From positions 60,157-124,156 of the forward strand of contig MU404174.1 of NCBI GenBank assembly GCA_022695795.1: a stretch of 64,000 nucleotides of DNA, given 5' to 3'. The stretch comes from Biscogniauxia marginata. Lineage: Eukaryota > Ascomycota > Sordariomycetes > Xylariales > Xylariaceae. The notes below the pieces were generated by a model that was not told the origin of the DNA, did not search any database, and saw only the letters and a program-made list of their open reading frames with translations. A program made the position numbers and the translations under genes. This document shows positions 48,661-62,241 of this stretch, piece after piece. The number at the start of each line of letters is the position of its first letter. Position 1 is the stretch's first letter.

Positions 48661-51500
48661 GGCGAACGAGCTCCGGATAGAGGTCTGCACTACTACCGGT
48701 GCCAAAGAGCACCCAAGATGACCATGGCTCCCACAAAAGACCAAGCAGTATACGCCCATGGTGGAGGCGAGAGTATAAGAAAACAAAGGAACGTAGTAGC
48801 TACAGCGAGGCTCAGCCTCCAGTAATTTTAGAACAGTTCGAAATGCATATTCTGTGTAGAAATACAGTTGGGGCAGGGCGCGTCCGCCGATCGCGTGTGT
48901 TGCGCCTCGCCTATCTCGCCGACAAAGTCCCGGGTTATACTTCTGACATATACCACAATAACGGCCCTGCCCTGGCTACAAACGCACAGCCCTATCCAAC
49001 CGCCGAGGAATAGCCAGCAAGAGCGCAAAAGAAAAAAGAAGAAAAAGCCACTTACATGAATGAACATGCAATTTTTTCAGGGGTCCCTCTTTTTCTTTTT
49101 CCTTTTTCTTTCCAAAATCCATCGAGAAGGTGGCAGATAGATTGAAGCAAGTGGATAAGATAGGGGGGCACGGGCGACGGGGAACGGACGTTGGGGGGGC
49201 CGAAATTTTTCGTTGTATCTAGAACAGTCACGAAAAGACGGAATAGGCATAAGGAAGCCCACAGGAGGACCACGAGATGCGCTGGGATAGCCAGACGCAC
49301 AAGGGGAACGGCAGGGGAGGGGGGCGGGCGGCGGACCAGGGTGGAAACATGGGGCCCTGACTCGAGTGCCGACTAATTATGGCGCACGATTTGCTGACTT
49401 GTGGCCGAAAGAGGTAATATCTTTCAAGGCCCGCGCTTGGCGGTCCCCTGTTGACGTGGCGACGTCATTCTGGGTTGCCGGCGCGCGCGGTTGGATGGCT
49501 GGCTGGGCGGCCGGCCGGAATAGGATGGTATGGGGGATTAAAATGGAATGGCCACAACGCATGGGGGAATTGGGGGTGGGAGAGAAAAACCTACCTACTG
49601 AACAGGGGGGAAATAGTAATTTGGCACAACTGGCAGTCCAGTCCACAAAGGTTCTTCTTTTTTTTTTTTTTTGCTTTTATTTTATTTTACTACGACGGTA
49701 ATTTTACCCTCTTTGCCCCGGGTATATTTGCAAGGGGCGGGAAAGCGAAAAGGCGGGGCGTTTATGTAGCTGTCAGCCGGGAGCATAGAATGGAAGATTA
49801 AGAGGCCTTATAAATTATACTATATAGGTAGATATCGAAGAATCGAGAGTAAGAAAAATCACCCCAGTCAGTAAATTACTTTACACTAGTTTCTTTTTTT
49901 CTTTTTTTTTCTGCAGAACAATATCATACCAGGTATGTAATTCTATACATTGGCCCAAAATTGCATGGTGCCCTCCCCAACTTTCGCTATATGCATGCAT
50001 GTTATAGAGGTAGGTAGGGGTTGGCGCTGGCCCAGGGTCAAACTCAGCCCCGATAATACCACGACCCTTACAGATAGACGCACACACAGACGCAGACGCA
50101 CACCCATACTATCGAAATCTAGCTCATATACCTAGCCATTCGTTAACCTAGATGTGAATAGTACAGTAAGTAGGTACCTAAGGTAGTCATCAAATGCCCT
50201 TTTGATGACCATGCCATCCATACCCTTCCGGCCCGCCACAGATGTTACGTGACTTTTTTCTTCTTTTCTCTTCTTCTCCCGAGACTTAATGAACTGACTA
50301 GGTATGTAACTTGCTAATCTGACACCCCCCTACCTTCCAATCCATTCATCCCCCTTTTCACTGCTGCGAAAACACACAGCCAGGGGGGGGGGTGTATGTC
50401 TGTGTGTGCGTGCGGCCGCCGTGATGTAAAGTTTATGTATTGCAAGCCATTATCCCATGTTAGAGATCGGGTCCCCTGATCGCTGCTCGCAGGGCGGGGA
50501 CGACGGGAGGGAACAAAAAACACCAAAGTGGAAAGGATACAAGGGTTAGCGCACCCGGCCGGTAATGATTTTGCCTCGAAGCCTCATTAATGCCCCCCCT
50601 AGCTGGGTTTAGCCTACCTAACCCAGCCGTTTGGGTCACAACGGTTTTATGTTCTTCTTTTCTTCCCTTCCTCTTCCCTTCTCATGAGCACAGCGTGGAG
50701 ATCTCCATAATAAAAGTAAAACGGTGATGTATCATTAACTTCTCACGTCAGCAGGAGGGGGGGGTGTAGGAGAGGGGCGTGTATGGTCTTGTTTGAAGGA
50801 GAATGAGAAAGAACAAAGAAAAAAAAACCTCCCGAAACTTCTCCTAATTTGTCTAGGCCACAAATCAAACTTCACACTTGAACAGGGGATTTTATTGTAC
50901 ATATTCTTTTAACAGGGGTTCGCAGATCGCGTGGTCTACAAAAAAAGAAATAATCAAAGATCTAAATTATATGAGTTTACTCGAGACGACGTGGCCGAGG
51001 CGAAGACGGGCTGTACAAACAAGCAAACAAACAAAACACTGCCCTCGGCCGTACATGCGATCTTCGCGGTAATATGGATGGAGTGGTAATGAATGACAAC
51101 AAAGTACCGAGCGTCATCGGTTAACGCGATCAGGGGCTCGGTGTGCGCACAGCTGAGTAGAAGAAACCTCATCTGTTGCTGGGTTGGTTTTCTTGGCTGA
51201 AGGACGAAATGCCCCTGGAAGGGGGGGAGGAGGAGGGGGCACTTACACTGAATAGGCTATTAGGGGGTAAGAAAGGGGTGGCGAAGGGATCTGTCATGCA
51301 TCGATGGATGCAACGAAGGGGAATCGCCATGTCATATATCTGCATCTTTTCTTATCTCCGAGCGTAAGATTCCAAGGCGGTCTGCCTGGAGGAGTATTAG
51401 TCATTAAATCGGCTACGGAAAAGCAGATGGCGAATGGTTGAAAGGTTGTGTCGAGAAGCAAGATCAATAAGCAAACCAGTAATCTGTTTCCTACAGGCAA
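48661..51500. other. Gene-poor interval, part 3
   Basis: No supported gene. It is rich in homopolymers and purine/pyrimidine tracts (A/G-rich near 49022-49050, T14 near 49659-49672, C/G runs near 50387-50393 and 50756-50764). Open frames are short and featureless. Confidence 0.45.
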
Positions 51501-54500
51501 CTAGGATCCTCGAGATATACGCGGGCTTCATGGACGATAGAGTACGCGTTGGTAAGGGGAAGGGGTATCATAAGATTCCTAGCTCTAAGAAATTCGGTTT
51601 GACACGAACAACTCCTAAACTTCGCTTCTTATTCCTCGAACGCATCCGGTTCGCCCTGAATATCTAGATGGTTGAGACCTCCTTGGTCGAGAATCCTAAC
51701 CGGAAACTAGAAATTCGGAAGTTAGATATGTCTATCTATGGGCAAGAATGTACCTCTCTATCATATTACTAGGTATTAGGGCCCCTTTTATTCTTATGAC
51801 TACCAGCTCCAGTGAAGAGGAATTACAACTATGGCATACGAGCTAGACACCGCAATGATTACTATGAATTAGTATGTTATTCCTTAAACTGCAACCGCGC
51901 AGACAAAGTCCCTACTTGCCACGTTAATCGACGCTTATATATGTGTAGTGATATATACAACCTGGATTCATTTAGTTGAAGATACGAAGAATATACCAGA
52001 CTTGAGAGGCTTTGTATTTGCTGAATAGAATGTGCTTATATTACATACTCATGTTTTCGTCTGGGGGATAACTACATGAGTATCGAAAGTTGCCAAACTG
52101 TGGCAAACCTACAACGGAAAGGCTATGAATCTTTAGTTCACTAATATCGTCCACAATCACCTCCTCCCTCCTTCGCCTCTCCTCCTCATCTCTCTACTAC
52201 ATCGTAGGACAGGGTTGTAGAAGGTGCTCCCTTACCAACCAGTATAGATATGGTTAGTTGGAAATAGAGGTCGCTATTATAGGCCTTGACATTATGGCGA
52301 CAAAGCATGAGGTGAAAATATAGTACCTAAGTCGTTTAATCATTCCCATGCCTGTCGAATTTCAAACCAGATGTGACTAGGTAAACAACAGTAACGCTGG
52401 AACCGTAGTCAAAACAAAGCTACGTACTGCAATCTTGGTGGTTCGATATATGTGCTTTGAACTGAAGCTATCTACATACCTTCTACTAAGGGGGTTCTTT
52501 GACTATGCCTCGACCAGTTGGATTACAGGAATAGTCTAGGTTACAGAAAGTTGTTCGATTATCTCCCATATGGTGGCAGCATTATCTGCTTCGTCGAGAT
52601 CCTGTAGTAGGTGTTCGGGCCCTGAGTCTCGTATGATTAGTTCTTGGTCACAATTTCGGTTTCGGCCGGCTCGATCGTGACTACTCGATTGTGACCGAAG
52701 ACTCTTCATATTCACAAGCTTAGGTTCGCTATCTATTTTGTCTAGAGATAAGCGATTCCCAGACTCGTTGTATGTCAAGGACTCTTTAGGAAGTTTGATA
52801 GGCATCAGGTCCGTAGTAAATGAGCGTTATTCCCGGCGTGCCGAATGTTCTCCGCGGTTTGATACCTGTACTCTCAATGCCACACCACCTAGTAGGAACG
52901 TCTAGAAGATGTGAACAATCTACATCAAATTGATATCCCTACAGCAGCTTTCTTTTCCTTCTTTTTCTTTATTTCTTCAACTCTTTCTCGTATGTTTGGT
53001 CATCAGCTTTCGGTGATAATAATGCCAATAATAACCGGGTCTCTACAACCGTGGATATCTGTATCCACTAAATCAGCACACCCTAGAACATATCACTCAC
53101 GCGTCTACCGACGACGCGTAGTCCGCGACGCGGATGTCGTGCCTGCTCTCTATCTTTTCCGCGTGTTCCAACTCGACGGCATCCCTGCCTCACCGCAGCT
53201 TATATTGGAGGCCTCTAGGTATAAGAGGCTTCACCGCCCCGGGGCCCTCATAAGTAGATTTGCCTGTTGGCTTTGGGACATTTCCAACCTCGCGAGCCGC
53301 TAAGGTCCCCTAAGTTACTGCCCCCCCACCATGTATAACTGCCGTCGAGTTATAGATACCCGGCCCCCGCTAAGCAGAGTGTGGCCTTGACCGCCCAGTG
53401 CCTAGTGCCTAGTGCCTAGATGCATGACGAGTGCATCTCAGAGGGTACTCGGACACAGTGGAAGTGACGGAAGAAGAAGGATGGGAGAGCTTGGTGCCTG
53501 AGAGGGATGGTAGTAAGTGTGACCCATCCCCTGTCTCCAGCCTGGCGCCAATGATGGCGATGCGCGGTGAGCACTCTTCTGCCAAACCAATGGACATTAT
53601 GACACATGGTTGTCAATAGGGGCATATATTTCGAGTTGTAGGGTAACACATCATGCCAGGAACACCTTGCTTCCAGCAGCACACGTGGTTTGATACTCGC
53701 CTGCAGTTCCACAAATTATCGAATGGATGCTTTAGCCCATGGTTTAAGGCGAATATACCAGCCCTATGTGCCCGTTCCATGGTAACGTAGGGCTGTCTGT
53801 CCTCCACGTTACGCTAGCCCGCCTTCCGGACCTCTCGGTCGACGTTGGGCAAATGACACTGCTCAGACCGTGAACAACTGGTTAATTTGGCGGGATATAG
53901 AACCGAAGGCCTAGACCGGAAAGGAAGGATACCAAGGAGAGTCATTGCCTATCATGATTGGGCCGCTTCTAAGTGATCAGAGCCTCTGCATAATCTGTCA
54001 AAGGGGGCTTCCTGATGGAAAGTTGGATCGTGCACACGGGAGGTAGCCGGCAATTCGGATATCCTAGATTACCAAACTAACGCGTAGGAGAGCACTCCGG
54101 CCTGATAGAGACTTATAACTCGGACTAATCCGCGCGAGATCAATCCCTAGTTACTAGCGTGGGCACGAGCCCTGGCGATGGTGTCGTAGCTCTTATACGC
54201 TACCTTGTACCTGCTTTCTTATCTCTGCGTACCTGGACTAATCGCGTTCTGTATAAGCCCAGTTCAAGTAATCTCTGCAAATACGTCTCAACACAGTTAA
54301 GACGGGCAACCCGACGTGAAGATACCAAGTTAGTTAGGCCAAAATTTCGACTCTTGTTACCCTAAAGGGATAACACTGTACATATAGCACAAGATGAGAG
54401 GTGAAGGGGGGCTTGGGCATGCAATGTTCAGATCGGCGTCTGAGTAGAACCCGGATCGGCATTTCCCACGGCTACTTCGCCTTGAAGCAAAGGTGAGTTG

Positions 54501-57150
54501 TATCCATGTTCGAGTGATTCTACCCAATCGAGTGCATTTTGGCTAGCATGTGCATCTGTGCATGCCCAAGTCCCCAATTTTTAAAGACCGTTGCATCTTT
54601 ATATTAGGATCATATAACAAGGCTGGCCAAGACGCGTGCCGCTAGTTCTGTCTTTGGCCTAGATGTCTCTGCAGTGCCAACTGCCAATTTCCAGTCTCCG
54701 GAAGATATATTGAGAATGCTTACTCAGTTTGCCAATATCGCTAAGTAACGTTTAAGCTCATTGCCTCATGTACCTATATTGCATTGATGTTAATTTCTCC
54801 ATTCTAAAATGGGCACACTCCCGCCAAATCCGGACTGGTGCGTGTGTGAGTTTCTAACTCTCAATATGAAACAGCCGCGAAGAACCTTTTCTCATGCAAG
54901 ATCCATTGCCGGGGAAGCCGAACCACTATAGCTATGTTCGGACTAGACTGGACTTCGGCGTGTGCTAACAAAGAACCTGAGTTCCTAATATAGTATAGAT
55001 AGGTACGCTATGCAATACATGTGGTTAACTAGGTAGACTTGGGATATATTGTATTAAATAACGTCTTACTAATCAATACAAACGACTCGGACAACCAACA
55101 TCTTTAACAAAGCTTCCTCATGTAATCAAAGTGAGGATCACCAAAAATACCTACCAAAGCATAAATCACTGTCAATATATCTAAAGCGCCACTACTACAT
55201 TGGTGGTGTCGGGGGTTAATGATCAGCATGATATAGAAAAATAGAATCACTTTTGTGGAACTATTTACATCTGTGAATATAATGCCTCCGAGGAATACCA
55301 CCTTCGAATTATACCCAGGGCTAGGCAGCGGGATGCAAATCCATGTCACGTATAGTCACCTAGGTATACGTGCAACAGCTTTCGAGCACCATCCGAAAGA
55401 ACTAACTAACAACCATTACGGTGCTGTACGCTTGACCAAAAACCGACTGTAGAGACGATAAGCCATCCTCTCTCGCTGAAGACTTCTCATCTATGTGGCA
55501 ATGCTAGTCATAATGATTCTCCTATGTTGGACCTTGTGGGTGATGTTTCATATAGTTGTATTCATGATGGCCTGTACCTATGTAGTCTTGCTGGAATACT
55601 AGAGCTGTAGCCAAGTATCTTATCTACGGCTTATGTAAGTCTCTAACATCCCGTGTCAAGAGAGCCTCATGGCTTGCGATGGTGTAATACGATATATACG
55701 AGTGTTCATGAGGAAAAGAGGCTATCTAGATGTAAAAGAGTTATCTAGCTGTGTACCTTTAGTTCTAGCTCTCCGTGCAGCAACAGCCTATCCCAAGAGG
55801 ACGCCCGCATCATGGCACCCTGCGTCTTAAACCGATTCCGGGAACCTCCTAGTTTCGACAATATTTGTTTGCTTGAGCAGCTCACTCTGTCAAGAGCTTC
55901 TAAGGAAGTTGGCTATGTAGCCTAGAGCGTCGAGGAGAACTTGGCTATTAGGCTGGTAGGGGGAAACAACTATGCTATTTGTATGTGCAAGAGACCAGCT
56001 TGGAAGAAGTAACTTGAGTCTCACTCCTACTTCTGGTCCTTCGCGTAGCAATGTTGTTAATTAAAATACAACGGCATCTGCATTATGGATAGTAAAGCTC
56101 AAGAAACAATGTGACCATGCCGGCTTGAAGGGATGACTAGGGAAGCCCTTACGCTTGAAAATGCGAGTAATCCCCAGAGCTAGCTTGTGGTTGACCTAAG
56201 TATCTAGTGTCACGATGCCTTCTAGCATAGATAGGGGTAACCGTCATCTTGTTTTGTGAAGAAGTTGTAACTGTAGGTACACTAGGAATAGTCGCTTTAC
56301 GTGACAATAGCTCCTTTAATATCCCCAGCTCTGCCTTTACCTACGATAACTCTTACCACTCCGATTCATAGTTGGTGCCAGCTACATCAACGAGTCACTA
56401 GTGCATCCTATGACACCTAGTAAGTTGGTTCGAGGACCTTCTTGACATAACGGCTAGATGCTTTATACCGTATTTGATTCGATAGCACCCGTTGACCTCG
56501 TGTATCGGTAGGGTATTTAGTGTAAGTATTGTGTCGCCTGATTCCTCCGGTAACTATTGCTCGTACTAGTTGTCATAGAATTATAGATATCTTGAGGATG
56601 GCCCCTTTTCTCTACATAAACACCCACTATATAACCTACCAGCGGAGGTTGTCGATTAATTTCTAATAGAGCAGATGGACGTTGCCTGAACTGAAGGGTG
56701 ATTTCACAATCCTAGAAGGGCAAGCTAACGTATATTTCACTGGGGTCTCCTATCGGTAAAAGACAAACTATGTGACGGAACAGGATTGGACGCACAGAGT
56801 AATTATACGAAGCATCACGATACCTGCTACGGTAGGGTGTCAACGGTATTGCAGCGCGGAGAGCCATAACTAGAGGTACATTCGCAGCTGGCCATTCTTC
56901 ACACACACAAGATAAGAGGCTCTTTTTTCTCGAGTAGCCTTGTCTTCGTGGCTTTCCACACTGCCTGGGCCCTATTCCTTACCCCAGACGAAGCTGCTAA
57001 TACGAAGGCTTGAAGAGGATCAAAAGAATATATCCTTCCCCCCCTTCCCCCCCGATAGACAAGAAGTAATACAATAAACTGGGACCAAAACCAAGTCATA
57101 CTACCTCAAATTAGTCCCCAAGAAGGATATAGGGGTCATTGTAAGGATCT
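51501..57150. other. Gene-poor interval, part 4 (AT-richer, stop-rich)
   Basis: Apparently more AT-rich than the genic parts, with very few frames over 80 codons and frequent TAG/TAA in all frames. This texture suits decayed transposon or long-unselected sequence, but I could not identify an element, terminal repeats or target-site duplications. An AGTGCCT triple repeat lies at 53397-53417. Confidence 0.4.
53397..53417. repeat. AGTGCCT tandem (3 copies)
   Basis: Three perfect tandem copies of a 7-bp unit. Confidence 0.75.
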
Positions 57151-59084
57151 CGGTTAAGAGAGTAAAAATGATGTTCTTTATCTAACACCTCTTACCCATC
57201 ATGCCAGGTGAAGACTACGAAGAGTAGTCAAACTCCCTACTCATGGGCCGACAGCAGCAGAAAAAGAGAAGAGGCTTAATACAAGTCAATACGACGAGGA
57301 CAAGTGAGAAGTTCCACGGATTTCATTTATCGTCACGGGTAGTCCCAAGTCGCAAACCGCCCCGGCCCCCCCTTTCCCAAATACCCCTTTTCACATGCCG
57401 GCCTCAGCTTCACTAGGGGTCGGTTCCTACGGGGGGATGAAAAACGAAGCTGATGAACGGGCCTGCTCGATACCCTTACGTGGTGGTAATCATCATTTAG
57501 TTATTGACAAGGGCGCACCGAGGCACCGAGGCCTAGCATCTAGATTTTTATACAAGAAGCTACGTTATAAGGGCCGGGAAACTGAGTCGAACTTAGTATG
57601 ATAGAGAAGGATAAAGAAAGAGAGACTTGTAAATTCGAGCTGAGAGGGGGAAGGGAAGGGGATCAAATGAAAATGCGTTTGATCGCTCGAACTTTGCCCT
57701 CCTCCTCCCTCTCCTCCTCCCTCCCCGGCGTCTCTCCCAACCCACAGAACTATTGCCAAGAGTAAAGTATTCTCGTGTTTTCCCAGGCGTCAAGGACCTT
57801 GAGTTCTCGCAAAGAGATGGATGTAAGAGGGAGCCACACGAGGGCTGAGAGAGAGAACGAAAAAAAAAAGAACGTGGAGTATACTACACCATACGGATGA
57901 AACCCGAGTTACCCTCGCCTAGTCTTTTTCCCTTCCCCTCTACGTCTAACGTCTCCCCTTCTCGTCCCCCTTTGAATGCTCCAAGGGGGTTTCACCTGGT
58001 ACATTATTGTCATGCGCACGGGATATTCCCACCTCCTAGTACCACCCCTCCGGCTCACCCACCTGCAAGCTCTCTAGCTCAGTAGTTGCTACGCTAAGAA
58101 AGACACGTAAGTACTGAAGTGCAACGGCCTGGCCAGCTAGTCGAGTTTTCCTGAGCAAATGCACTAGTTAGTGAGTGAACAAGTCATAAATATAAAAATA
58201 TTATGACCTTTTAAAAAAAAACCTAGGTAGATATAGTGTACACATATATATCTCTGCTACTAACGCAAGCCTTACAGAGATTAGAAAGGGGTGGAAGGCG
58301 GGAGCAAGGAGTAAGAGTGGCCTAGGAGTTAGTTTACTAATGAGTTACTGTGCGCAACTCTAAAAAGGGATGGATGGTATTGAAGAGAAGACGAGCAAAA
58401 GCCCAGTTGCCAATATCGTGTAATAAATAGTAACAAGAATCTTGTTGGCGGGTTGACGTAGCTAGTAGGCGTCTATTGTGTAGTAGTAAGACAGATGAAG
58501 TCCTATACACCCGCCATATACGGGTCTAGAAGTAGGTAGAAGCATACCCCAAGGCGAGCAAGTTCTAAGCTCTTCCAAGATACCTACCATGGTACCTATC
58601 CCTCCAGATCCCCTACATCTGATCTATTTCATCACTCATTCCAAGCACAGAGCGGCGGTTAGGTATCACCACACTTCTAGAGCACACCCAAAGACTGATT
58701 ATAACAAATCGAACTTAATAAAGGGTATACATATATTGAAGAAAGCGAAAAAAAAAAAAAGGTGGCAATGGTAACATGTCAAAGTTGCCTTTCGTGATCT
58801 CTTTTCTATCATCATCTTAATACACATACAACACACCAGCAACTATGACTGACATTGTTTCCACGTCCGAAGCCTTGGTTATTTTTACAATCGAGAAAAG
58901 AGGGCCCTGCTAAAGAGACACAGATATCCCATATAGAAACCTTTTTACTCCTCTCCTTTTTGTGCCCCTCTAGGAGCAATATAGCTGTTGCTTGTAAACT
59001 CCGACCTAGCACACCATCATGCCAATCATGCTGGTCAGTATGACCTTGCTAAGACTCCATGTTGTATCATGCAACATGATCTCT
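57151..59084. other. Gene-poor interval, part 5 / 3' flank of HERP-like gene
   Basis: No supported gene. It contains a polypurine/polypyrimidine stretch at about 57600-57740 (CCTCCTCC-rich) and A-rich tracts near 58209-58220 and 58748-58760. The last part probably includes the 3' UTR of the minus-strand gene ending at 59085. Confidence 0.45.
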
Positions 59085-61397
59085 TTAAGTGGCAATGAGG
59101 GGCCCCTCTGCGGCCGGCGGATTCTCGTTTCTCGTGTTTTCATTACTGGCCATTCGAGTCTGGCCAGTGGCTCCTTCAGAATCAGAAGAGCCATTGTTTC
59201 CATTATTTTGGTCACTCTCTGTTGTTCCTGTGTTCTCAGACTGAGTAGCTGCTGCTGCGGCAGCGGCAGTCTCAGCTTCTTCTCGTCTTTGTCGTTCAGC
59301 TCGTGCCTCTGCTTCCAGATGTGCAATGTGTCGTTCGGCCACTCCAGGGGCGATACTAGCAAGAAAGAGGAGGCCAGCGCGTTCCAGTCTTCGGGCCTGG
59401 TTCAATAACCAATTCGCATTGTTCTGACGCCGCCGCTGGACTAGTCTCGCCGCAGTGTCCGCAGGGTTCGGATTTCTTTGTAAGTCGTGGTTTGCCGCAT
59501 CGACATTTGCGGCCTGAGCATTTTCAACTACCGCAGGATGTGCATCATGGCGGGCCCCCGGGCCATCAGCAAGAGGTATCAAATTTTCGAGGTGTCGGCG
59601 GACAGGAACCCAGATCTGCTCGGCAATAGGGTTTAGAAGTCCAGTGTTCACGAGGAATAGGGTAATTGCGATAGAGATTACAGTTATCCATCGCGACCAG
59701 CTCGAAGAAGGTGACGTGAACCACCAAATGAAAAGGGCCAAACGGATCACCATCCACACATGAGGCCATACTTGAGCTATCCTGACTGCTTGTATTTGTG
59801 GGTTATCGGGACGGGCCATAGCGTGTCCCAGTTGAGGGTGAGGGCGAGGTGGTTGAGGCAACCCGTGCTGTTGTCGCTGTGGCTGTTGTGCTTGCGTTGT
59901 GCGAGTTGGTTGAGGGTTGGCTATGGCAGCCCCTATTGGAGATCTTTGTGGCTGGAAAATCTGCGGCGGCACTGCGTACGACATGTTGAGCATGTTGCCG
60001 AAGGGAGGAGCAAAAGGCCGCTGCTGGAGGGTGAATCCCAGGGTTTGATTAGCACCTCGTATCTGAGGACTGAAATACGTGTCTAAGCTGCTGTTGAGTA
60101 AAAGGGCGCGCGGCCCAGCGGGCGAAGACAGTATGTATACTTCCGGAGCTCCTGCGGAGGATTGCGCTTGAGGATGACTCGTAGGAGGGTTTCTTGAGCG
60201 CGCAGCAGCTCGGAGAGGATCAGGGGTGCCGGCAGCACTGCCGGTTCGGGATTGAACCAAAGGTGTTGTGACTCCAGGTGGTATAGGTTGGTGGGATGGA
60301 TTGGCAGCAAGGTTTGCCAAGGAAGAACTGCTTGCATTTCTACGCATGGCGTCTGTCATGGTTCTCGTCGCAGAGCTCGCATCAGCAGCCCGTAAGATGC
60401 TTTGCACATCGTTACCTGACAACTGGCCAGCACTCGGGGTAGATCGCGGGGGAGGACCCCAAGCCACTGGTATGTCAACAGTGGAAAAGGGAGAGCCTGT
60501 TCTCCCTGGGCGCTGCAACGGATTGGTGACAGTTTCGTTAACAGTGATGCGCCACTGCTGGCCATTGGGCCCAATTCCTTCGCGGACTACAGTACGTGTC
60601 GCGTCTGGCTGAAAGGGGGATGCATTTCTACCCGGGGTACTTGTGCCCGGTGTTCCTCGACCTTGAGGCGTCTGCATGCCCTGCATCCCGAAACCCATAG
60701 TAGCGTAGTTTTGTTGGTTCTGGTTTCCCATCCCCATTCCCAGGGCTGTCATCATTTGGCGGTGGTTTTGCGCAACATGTTGTGGTGTCCAACCGGGCGG
60801 GAGCTGACTCCCAGGATTTATGCCACCAAACTGAGCTTGAGGGAATCCGAAGATTGCGTTTGGATGTTGGGGTGGCCCGACTGCAGCTCGGACCTGAGGC
60901 TGTGCGTGCAAGTAGGGCAGGTGATGCTGCTGCTGGCCCGGGGCGGGAGGCTGGGCTGTGACATTAGAAGGGGGAGTCGGTGTGAAGGCTGGCCGGGCAT
61001 CGGAAAGATCGCGAAGCACCAGATGCAGACTCTGGTGTTCGGTTGAACGGAGCTAGAGGGAGCATGCCTAGTCAGATATGTGTCTTCTTCCGAAAGGTGC
61101 AACGGCGCAGAAACGTACCGCCTCTTCCCCGAACAGTTCCAGCATTGTCTCGCTGTCCCGACTCAACAGGCGGCCTCTGTGGATGAGGCGCTGGGCCTGG
61201 TCGGTCGGCTTCGCATCGATGGCATTTCGAATCTTCTCCTTCAATTGCTGAACAGTGGTGGTCGCAGGCACACTGCGAAGAGCCAGTGGCTGGGGTACGC
61301 CGACCGATGGTGATATGATCTGCAATGTGTAGACATTGGACTCATTGGACTCGGAGGCAGCCTCGGCAGCTATCGACTTCGAAGGGCCGGAAGCCAT
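59085..61397 (-). CDS. HERP-like ER membrane ubiquitin-like-domain protein
   Basis: Probable ER membrane protein of the HERPUD type, a family linked to ER-associated degradation and ER stress. Model: complement(join(59085..61052,61119..61397)), 748 aa, with a 66-bp intron. An N-terminal ubiquitin-like domain (about 21-107) reads YTLQIISPSVGVPQPLALRS, TTVQQLKEKIRNAI, DQAQRLIHRGRLLSRDSETM, then across the intron ELFGEEA/LRSTEHQSLHLVLRDL. A long Pro/Gln/Gly-rich linker (about 110-515) follows. Next are two closely spaced hydrophobic segments (about 525-543, WMVIRLALFIWWF; and about 548-568, WITVISIAITLFLVNTGLL), a hairpin as in HERP. The C-terminus has an Arg-rich block, an Ala/Glu coiled-coil stretch and a low-complexity Asn/Ser/Glu tail. 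The exon join completes the ubiquitin-like fold. It is divergent from PSD. ER role is from the family; some fungal orthologues are labelled only as ubiquitin-domain proteins. Confidence 0.87.
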
Positions 61398-62241
61398 GGT
61401 GGAGGATTATACGTGTCGATAATCAGGACACAGAAGTTGGGAAAGGTTGCGCATTCATTCACCAGACCAAAGCTAGAACGTGGGTGGTAGGGAGCATATT
61501 AGGCGATCAACTTAGACTCGTCTGCGGGAGGCATATGGACAAGTAAGATGATAAATGCTTAGAGAGTGAATGAGTGGACTACGTAGCAAGATGGGTATTC
61601 CAGGAGGAAGAAAGACGGAGACAAAATAAAATAAAATAAAACAAGAACGAAGAGGAGAGATAAAGAGGGTAGGGGACAACAGCAACCAAAGCAACGACAA
61701 GACTTCGTCGTGGTCGTGGTTATTATATTATTTGGTCGCAGTTGTTGTGTGTTTTTTGGTGATGGTGCTTTGTCATGGGGGAAGACTCGAGAAAGCCAGC
61801 GCCAGAAAGACGGTCATATTATTGATATTAAGCTGCTGTTCGTCGGTGTTGGGTGGGACCGCGCAGTTCTCAAATTTAGGCCCAAATGGGAAAATATCCA
61901 CGTTGCACTTTTGGTCCGACATACCTGACACCCGTCCCGACGATTTGGCATCTGCCGCAGCTGACCGCTCAGCCATGGCCCCGAAAAGGAATAGTTCTGG
62001 AAACTGCGTCATTGAGGACTGGACTAACCTAAACTTTGACCTGAGCTGCACTAGGCCGATCCATCATCTCGTCTGCTGCTTTGCTAAAGCTACCGTCATA
62101 CCTTAAACAGAAAAAAGCGTGACCCGATCCACGGACTATGCTAAGGTCAGATAAATTTTGTAGTCTCAGAATAGCAAAACATCCCTCGGAGGACTAATCT
62201 TCATGCAATTGACATTGACATGAGGTTTCGACCATATACCA
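61398..62241. promoter_or_regulatory. Divergent promoter region, HERP-like / PSD
   Basis: 844 bp between divergent start codons. It holds an (AAAAT)n tract (61623-61642) and a TTATTATATTATTTGG AT-rich patch near 61720. Open frames on both strands show no domain. A shared promoter is inferred from position. Confidence 0.45.
61623..61642. repeat. (AAAAT)n microsatellite
   Basis: Four near-perfect copies of a pentanucleotide in the divergent promoter region. Confidence 0.7.

Noticed and set aside
52536..52805. 89-codon minus frame with protein-like composition in the gene-poor interval
   Set aside because: Short, no motif and no adjoining exons; not enough to call a gene or a transposon remnant.
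56290..56350. Possible copia-type retrotransposon fragment on the minus strand (reads VIVGKGRAGDIKGAIVT)
   Set aside because: The VxGKG-like string slightly resembles the segment after the protease site in copia polyproteins, but it is one short match flanked by stops in every frame with no other element domains. Chance is likely.
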